A program made the position numbers and the translations under genes. 64,000 bases of DNA from Thermoanaerobaculia bacterium (lineage in GTDB: Bacteria; Acidobacteriota; Thermoanaerobaculia; Multivoradales; JAHZIX01), in the NCBI GenBank assembly GCA_027069135.1, contig JALXFE010000182.1, positions 1 through 64,000 of the forward strand, written 5' to 3'. Under the pieces are notes generated by a model. It was not told where the DNA came from, did no database searches, and was given only the letters and a program-made list of their open reading frames with translations. Positions 59,952-64,000 of the stretch are shown here, piece by piece (positions within the stretch are counted from its first letter, which is position 1; each line of letters begins with the position of its first letter).

Positions 59952-60358
59952 TTTCCTGTGCGGGGATTTCGCAACCCGTCGGTGCCACCGGAAGTCCGTT
60001 GCTATATGCCCGCAGTGCCCTGGATGTAGCAGCGGACCGGTGCTCGTCAGTTTCAGGGTTTCGGTAAAATAAAGGAACCACCACCGAAGGAACCAGAATC
60101 CTCCGCATTGTTGTGCTGCTCCGGCAAGGCTTCCTGAGGGCTCTATTGCCCTGCCGATCCTAGCAGCTCGTGGCAGAGGTGAAGTCATGGGAAGTTCGTC
60201 CGCCCTCCCATTCGCTGACCCAAATTCCGAGAGGTTTTCGTGGTTCTTCCCGAAACTCGACTGAGAGTCGCATCTCGGCACCTCGGGCCATCCAGGAATA
60301 TGGCGGAGCATTAAGGGCCGCGGAGCCGCTCCGCGGCCTTTATCTTCGCCTTGAAGGA
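59952..60358. other. 407-bp intergenic region with bidirectional terminator
   Basis: It separates the kelch operon (+) from the LuxR gene (-). GGCCGCGGAGC (60316-60326) and GCTCCGCGGCC (60328-60338) form an 11-bp inverted repeat followed on the plus strand by TTTATCTT, a good terminator for either direction. No gene is supported in the other 360 bp. Confidence 0.65.
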
Positions 60359-61132
60359 TCAGGCACTGGCCCGCTGCCGGGCAGCCATCCCGTCGACCGA
60401 AGGTAGGCTCGGCCGGGAGGGTAGCCAACAGCGCTCGTAGGCATATTGCACAGCTTCCTCCCGGGAGCTCACGTGTAGCTTCTCGAGAATGTGGTGGACG
60501 TGATTTTTGACGGTGTAAATTGACAGGCTGAGGCGGTCCGCCACTTTTCGGTTGCTCAGACCTTCGGCGATCAGGAGGAGCGTTTCCATTTCACGGGGAG
60601 TGAGTTTCAGGGCCTCGATTCGGGAGCTGCGCTGGACCTCTCCGGAGAGCGTCGCCAAGCGCGCGAAGGCCAGGTAGGCGAGGCTCGGTGAGCAAACCAC
60701 GCCCCCCTCGACGACCTGGTCGATGGCCCCGGAGAGCTCCTTGAGAGAGGTTCCGCTGGCCATGTAGCCCGAAGCCCGCAGATCGGTGCATTGAAGGTCC
60801 CCGGCGCTGAGCTGGTCGACTCCGAGCACGATCACCTTGAGCCTGCCGTAGTCCCGAGAGATCAATTGTACGTAGCGCAGGAGGTTCTCGTCCCCGCAAC
60901 TCAGATCTACCAAGAGCACCTCCGGCTTCCAGACCTCGATTGCGTCGGTCGTGGACTCGATGGCACTCTCACTACGAACGCCAAAATTTCCGTGTTGTTG
61001 AAGGTAGGAAAGCAAACATTGGGAAAATAGTTTATAACTACTGAAAATCAAAACGCGACGCCGTTGTTCGTAGGCGGGCGTGTCCGAAGATGCCGGATTT
61101 GTCGTCTCGGTCTGGCTTTCTTCCGACTGCAT
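60359..61132 (-). CDS. NarL/LuxR-type response regulator (paralog of 22286-23092)
   Basis: A 257-residue regulator. A 25-residue Ser/Thr/Glu-rich N-terminus leads into a receiver-like domain with candidate Asp76 (EVLLVDLSCG). As in the other regulator, the usual acidic pair of strand 1 is missing (VLIFSSYKLF) and the switch Lys is not clear (GYMASGTSLKEL). The LuxR helix-turn-helix is complete (LTPREMETLLLIAEGLSNRKVA, TVKNHVHHILEKLHVSSREEAVQYA). ATG 61132 has GGAGG upstream and a TATAAT -10 about 47 bp further up. It is divergent from the TPR/UnbV genes, its possible targets. Confidence 0.9.
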   Translation of the reverse strand: MQSEESQTETTNPASSDTPAYEQRRRVLIFSSYKLFSQCLLSYLQQHGNFGVRSESAIESTTDAIEVWKPEVLLVDLSCGDENLLRYVQLISRDYGRLKVIVLGVDQLSAGDLQCTDLRASGYMASGTSLKELSGAIDQVVEGGVVCSPSLAYLAFARLATLSGEVQRSSRIEALKLTPREMETLLLIAEGLSNRKVADRLSLSIYTVKNHVHHILEKLHVSSREEAVQYAYERCWLPSRPSLPSVDGMAARQRASA

Positions 61133-61178
61133 TGGTTGTTCCTCCCCATAGTTGATGACATCTACAAAATAAAATTCA

Positions 61179-61184
61179 ATTATA
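61179..61184 (-). promoter_or_regulatory. Candidate -10 element of the LuxR gene
   Basis: The minus strand reads TATAAT within TGCTATAATTG in an AT-rich stretch, about 47 bp before the start codon. No convincing -35 lies 17 bp upstream, so activation may be needed. Confidence 0.45.
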
Positions 61185-61330
61185 GCACAATCACTAGGTA
61201 TCTCTGGAGGTGCGGCAACTGGGTACAGCGGGACGGAGGGGTTGGTTTTTCTCCCGAACCCGCCGCCGCGGATACCGACAGCACCGCATAGGAACCAAAT
61301 CTCTTCTAGTTCTTTTTGGACCACCTTCGT

Positions 61331-61365
61331 GAACCGCCCTGGATACCGGGCGGTTCTTGTTTGTT
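61331..61365 (+). terminator. Intrinsic terminator in the leader of the TPR/UnbV operon
   Basis: GAACCGCCC (61331-61339) and GGGCGGTTC (61348-61356) form a 9-bp stem with an 8-nt loop followed by TTGTTTGTT. No plus-strand gene ends before it, since the nearest is at 59951, and it lies about 120 bp upstream of the TPR gene start. It is best read as a leader attenuator or the end of an unannotated small RNA. The rest of 61133-61481 holds promoters only. Confidence 0.65.
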
Positions 61366-61481
61366 CCGACCGTCGGCCCTTAGCCTTCCCCCATGCCGGT
61401 AGAGCCGGTTCACCTGGGATCCAACGAGGCCCGGACGGCATGATCGTCAAACTGACTTTGAAGAGAATGTGGAGCCGAGAG

Positions 61482-62258
61482 ATGACAAAGTTTGCAGCAG
61501 GCCTCCTGTGCGCCCTGATACTTCCGGCCATCGCGGCCATCGCGGCCATCGCCGAAGGGCCGACAACATCCGCGGTCGCGGCCTTCGACGAAGCGCAGAA
61601 GCTCGCTCGCGGAGGCGATAGCGTCTCCGCCCTCGCTGCCTTTGAGCGAGCCCTGCGGGCGGACCCGGACAATCTTCGTTACGGCAGTGAGTATCGTCAG
61701 GTGGTGGTCCATCTCAAGGCCTACGATCGAGCCATAGAGTTCTTCAAAGAGTTGGTCGAGGCCCATCCGACGGCGGCGAACGCCCACCTGAACCTTGGCT
61801 ACGCTTTCGTCGACAGCTCACCGGACGAAGGGGCCGTAACCCAGGTGCTTCTCGCGGACACCGCCTTGAAGCACTTTTCAGCAGCTTTGGAGGCGGAAGA
61901 CTGTTGGCTGGTGCGCTACACCCGAGGAAATAGCTACCTCTACTGGCCTCCGATCTTCGGTCGCACGCATCTGGGGATCGAGGATTTGAAGCAAGCGATC
62001 TGGTTGGCCCGGGGCGAGGATCCCAAGGCTTATCACGTGCGGGCCTGGGTCGCCCTGGGGGATGGCCACTTTCGGATGGACGACCCCGAGGCCGCGAAGA
62101 AGGTCTGGCGTCAGGGCTTGCAGCAATTCCCCGGGGACGGGGAGTTGGAGAAGAGGCTGCAGGCCAACGCCGAGGAGCTCGAGGCTTTGATCGACGATGC
62201 CTACGCAACGGACAAGCGTGTCGATACCGACCTCAGCCCGATCTGGACAGCCCGATGA
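61482..62258 (+). CDS. Secreted TPR-repeat protein
   Basis: A 258-residue exported protein. A signal peptide (about 1-24, MTKFAAGLLCALILPAIAAI) is followed by TPR-like helices (FDEAQKLARGGDSVSALAAFERALRADPDNLRY and others up to about 225). ATG 61482 was chosen because GGAG lies before it and the signal peptide then starts correctly; an ATG at 61440 is also open. Its stop overlaps the start of the UnbV gene by 4 bp. TPR and UnbV proteins are often neighbours in Acidobacteriota and may form a surface complex. Confidence 0.8.
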   Translation: MTKFAAGLLCALILPAIAAIAAIAEGPTTSAVAAFDEAQKLARGGDSVSALAAFERALRADPDNLRYGSEYRQVVVHLKAYDRAIEFFKELVEAHPTAANAHLNLGYAFVDSSPDEGAVTQVLLADTALKHFSAALEAEDCWLVRYTRGNSYLYWPPIFGRTHLGIEDLKQAIWLARGEDPKAYHVRAWVALGDGHFRMDDPEAAKKVWRQGLQQFPGDGELEKRLQANAEELEALIDDAYATDKRVDTDLSPIWTAR

Positions 62259-64000
62259 GGGTCCTCGGGACCTGGGTGCTGATCCCGGGGATGATTCTCG
62301 CCGCCGGATCCGCCGCAGTGGCCGGAGGCATTCGATTCGACGAGGTCGCCAAGGAATCGGGAGTCGATTTTACCCACACCGCGCGAAGTTTTTCCGGTCC
62401 CCATCGGGCGGTTCTTGAGATGTTCACGGAAGGCGGTGCGGTGGTCGCGGTAGGGGACTTCGACGGCGACGGCGACGACGATCTCTACTTGCTGGACTCC
62501 AAGGAGGGTGCCGAGCAGGGCCTCTTTCGCAACGACGGCCACGGACGGTTCACCGAGGTTGCAGAACAAGCGGGTCTCGCGGGTGGCAACGGACCGCAGA
62601 CTCTGGTCTCCGATGCCCTGTGGTTGGACTACGACAACGATGGACACCTGGACCTGCTCGCTTCCCGTCTAGGGGTGCCGATTCTCTACCGCAATCTCGG
62701 AGTCTCCGCGGGTTCCGACGGCAAGGTTCCACGCTTCGTGCCGGTCACTAAAGCCGCGGGATTGGGTGGGCTGAGCGCCAATACCTTCGCCTCGATCACC
62801 TTCGACGCCGATGGGGACGGTTGGTTGGATCTGGTTCTTGGGCATTACTTTATGCCCGTCAATCTCTTCGCCCTCGAGACCACGAAGATTCTGCCCAACG
62901 ATCTGGACCGGGCGATCAACGGCGGTGGGGTGACGTTTTGGCACAACGTCGCGAAGGCCGATGCCCCCGGGGGGCGGGCCTTCGTGGAACGGACCGTCGA
63001 GGCCGGATTGGACCATCACACCGGTTGGACCTTGGATCTGGGCCACGGCGACTTGGACAACGACGGTGACCAGGATTTCTACCTGGCGGGGGATTACGGA
63101 ACGGATCGGCTGTTCATGAATCGCGGGGACGGCCGATTCGAAGACGTGACGGCCACGGCGATCGGCTTTGATACCCGCAAGGGCATGAATGTCGACATGG
63201 GCGATTACAACCGGGACGGCTTTCTCGATATCTACGTAACGAACATCACGGACGAGTATATGAAGGAATGCAACATGCTGTGGCACAACAACGGGGACGG
63301 AACCTTCGTGGATCTATCGAGGGAGACCGGGACCTGTGACACGGATTGGGGTTGGGCCGGAAAGTTTGCGGATCTTGACAACGACGGTTGGGAAGATCTC
63401 TTCGTCGTGAACGGCCTTCGCTCCGCCGGGGAACGCAACTATATCCCGGTGCTTCTGGAAATGATCCTCACTCCCAATGTAGATTTTTCCGACGTCAACA
63501 GCTATCCGGATATCGAGGAGATGACCTGGAGCGGATACCAGAAGCAGCGGCTCTTTCATAACCTTTCGGACGGCACCTTCAAAGAGATCGGTGCCGCAGC
63601 CGGGGTGGACAACGATCTGGACGGCCGAGGGGTCGGCATCAGCGACTTCGATAGCGACGGCCGTCTCGACATCTATCAGGCCAATTGCAATCGGCGCGGA
63701 TTCCTGTTCAAGAACGTGACCGGATCTCCGGGCCGCTGGGTCGAGGTCCGCCTGGTCGGAAACACCCAAGGAGAGAAGAGGTCCAACCGCAACGCTATCG
63801 GCGCCCGAGTGACAGTGAAGGCCGGGGGTAAGACCTGGATTCGGGAGGTCAACGGAGGCAACGGTTTCTCCAGCCAGTCGAGCCTACGACTCCATTTTGG
63901 GTTGGGCGAGGCCCGAACCATCGACAGTGTCCGCATCCGCTGGCCGTCAGGCCGTGTAGAGACCTTCGAGGCCAAGCCCGAAGACAGCGTCTGGCCCCTC
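62255..64000 (+). CDS. FG-GAP/VCBS repeat protein with ASPIC/UnbV domain (3' end outside window)
   Basis: The frame is open for 582 codons to the window edge. A signal peptide (about 1-24: MRVLGTWVLIPGMILAAGSA) is followed by seven FG-GAP-like repeats (GDFDGDGDDDLYLL, DYDNDGHLDLLAS, FDADGDGWLDLVLG, GDLDNDGDQDFYLAG, GDYNRDGFLDIYVTN, ADLDNDGWEDLFVV, DFDSDGRLDIYQ). The C-terminal ASPIC/UnbV domain is present (NRNAIGARVTVKAG, SSQSSLRLHFGLG, VRIRWPSGRVETF). Only the last few residues and the stop are missing. It is the second CRTAC1-like protein in the window and is coupled to the TPR gene (ATGA). Confidence 0.9.
   Translation, partial: MRVLGTWVLIPGMILAAGSAAVAGGIRFDEVAKESGVDFTHTARSFSGPHRAVLEMFTEGGAVVAVGDFDGDGDDDLYLLDSKEGAEQGLFRNDGHGRFTEVAEQAGLAGGNGPQTLVSDALWLDYDNDGHLDLLASRLGVPILYRNLGVSAGSDGKVPRFVPVTKAAGLGGLSANTFASITFDADGDGWLDLVLGHYFMPVNLFALETTKILPNDLDRAINGGGVTFWHNVAKADAPGGRAFVERTVEAGLDHHTGWTLDLGHGDLDNDGDQDFYLAGDYGTDRLFMNRGDGRFEDVTATAIGFDTRKGMNVDMGDYNRDGFLDIYVTNITDEYMKECNMLWHNNGDGTFVDLSRETGTCDTDWGWAGKFADLDNDGWEDLFVVNGLRSAGERNYIPVLLEMILTPNVDFSDVNSYPDIEEMTWSGYQKQRLFHNLSDGTFKEIGAAAGVDNDLDGRGVGISDFDSDGRLDIYQANCNRRGFLFKNVTGSPGRWVEVRLVGNTQGEKRSNRNAIGARVTVKAGGKTWIREVNGGNGFSSQSSLRLHFGLGEARTIDSVRIRWPSGRVETFEAKPEDSVWPL

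Overview
The window looks like a high-GC chromosomal segment of an Acidobacteriota-type bacterium (possibly Thermoanaerobaculia). This is an inference from gene content: a PknB-type kinase with a TPR tail, tandem kelch/TIGR03437-like secreted proteins, two FG-GAP/UnbV (CRTAC1-like) proteins, TPR proteins with carboxypeptidase-regulatory domains, an FHA-like sigma-54 activator, and a subtilase ending in an 'FSDDFESGD' tail. No rRNA, tRNA, CRISPR array, phage or complete IS element was recognised.

Layout. 1-4.8 kb: the tail of a Gly/Ser/Asp-rich protein, an aldo/keto reductase and a large kinase. 4.8-6.4 kb: two paralogous small beta-rich proteins of unknown function on the minus strand. 6.4-13.1 kb: a ribosomal peptide (RiPP) locus. 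It has a 389-residue precursor with five near-identical Cys/Thr-rich core repeats, a terminator, an APH-like kinase, a HopA1-like lyase, a LanC cyclase with its zinc ligands, and a convergent sigma-54 activator. This resembles a class V lanthipeptide system in which the cyclase is LanC and the substrate is multi-core. 13.2-23.1 kb: an Nramp-like transporter, a TPR lipoprotein-like secreted protein, upp, subtilase, methyltransferase, MFS exporter, a small Cys-rich secreted protein and a LuxR regulator.

23.4-41.1 kb: one long plus-strand operon of fourteen genes, nearly all with 4-bp start/stop overlaps. The order is ACP, ketosynthase, chain-length-factor-like KS, class I HMG-CoA reductase, CrtI-like desaturase/isomerase, SDR-acyltransferase fusion, UbiB kinase, a small protein, an FWHGAGR protein, a degenerate UbiB-like membrane protein, a second FWHGAGR protein, patatin, a halogenase-like flavoprotein and a carotenoid cleavage oxygenase. 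I know of no characterised pathway with this set. The genes suggest synthesis, reduction, desaturation, esterification and oxidative cleavage of a lipidic polyene-like product.

41.2-49.9 kb: DinB-like proteins, a UnbV protein with a secreted partner, a nitrilase-family hydrolase, a YdcF-like protein, a 165-bp element with terminal inverted repeats, and small MmcQ/TfoX/DUF2461-type genes. 49.9-54.4 kb: a minus-strand operon for an RND exporter, a LolA-like protein and an outer-membrane barrel. 54.6-60 kb: two tandem kelch/TIGR03437 proteins. 60.4-64 kb: a second LuxR regulator divergent from a TPR protein and a UnbV protein that runs off the window.
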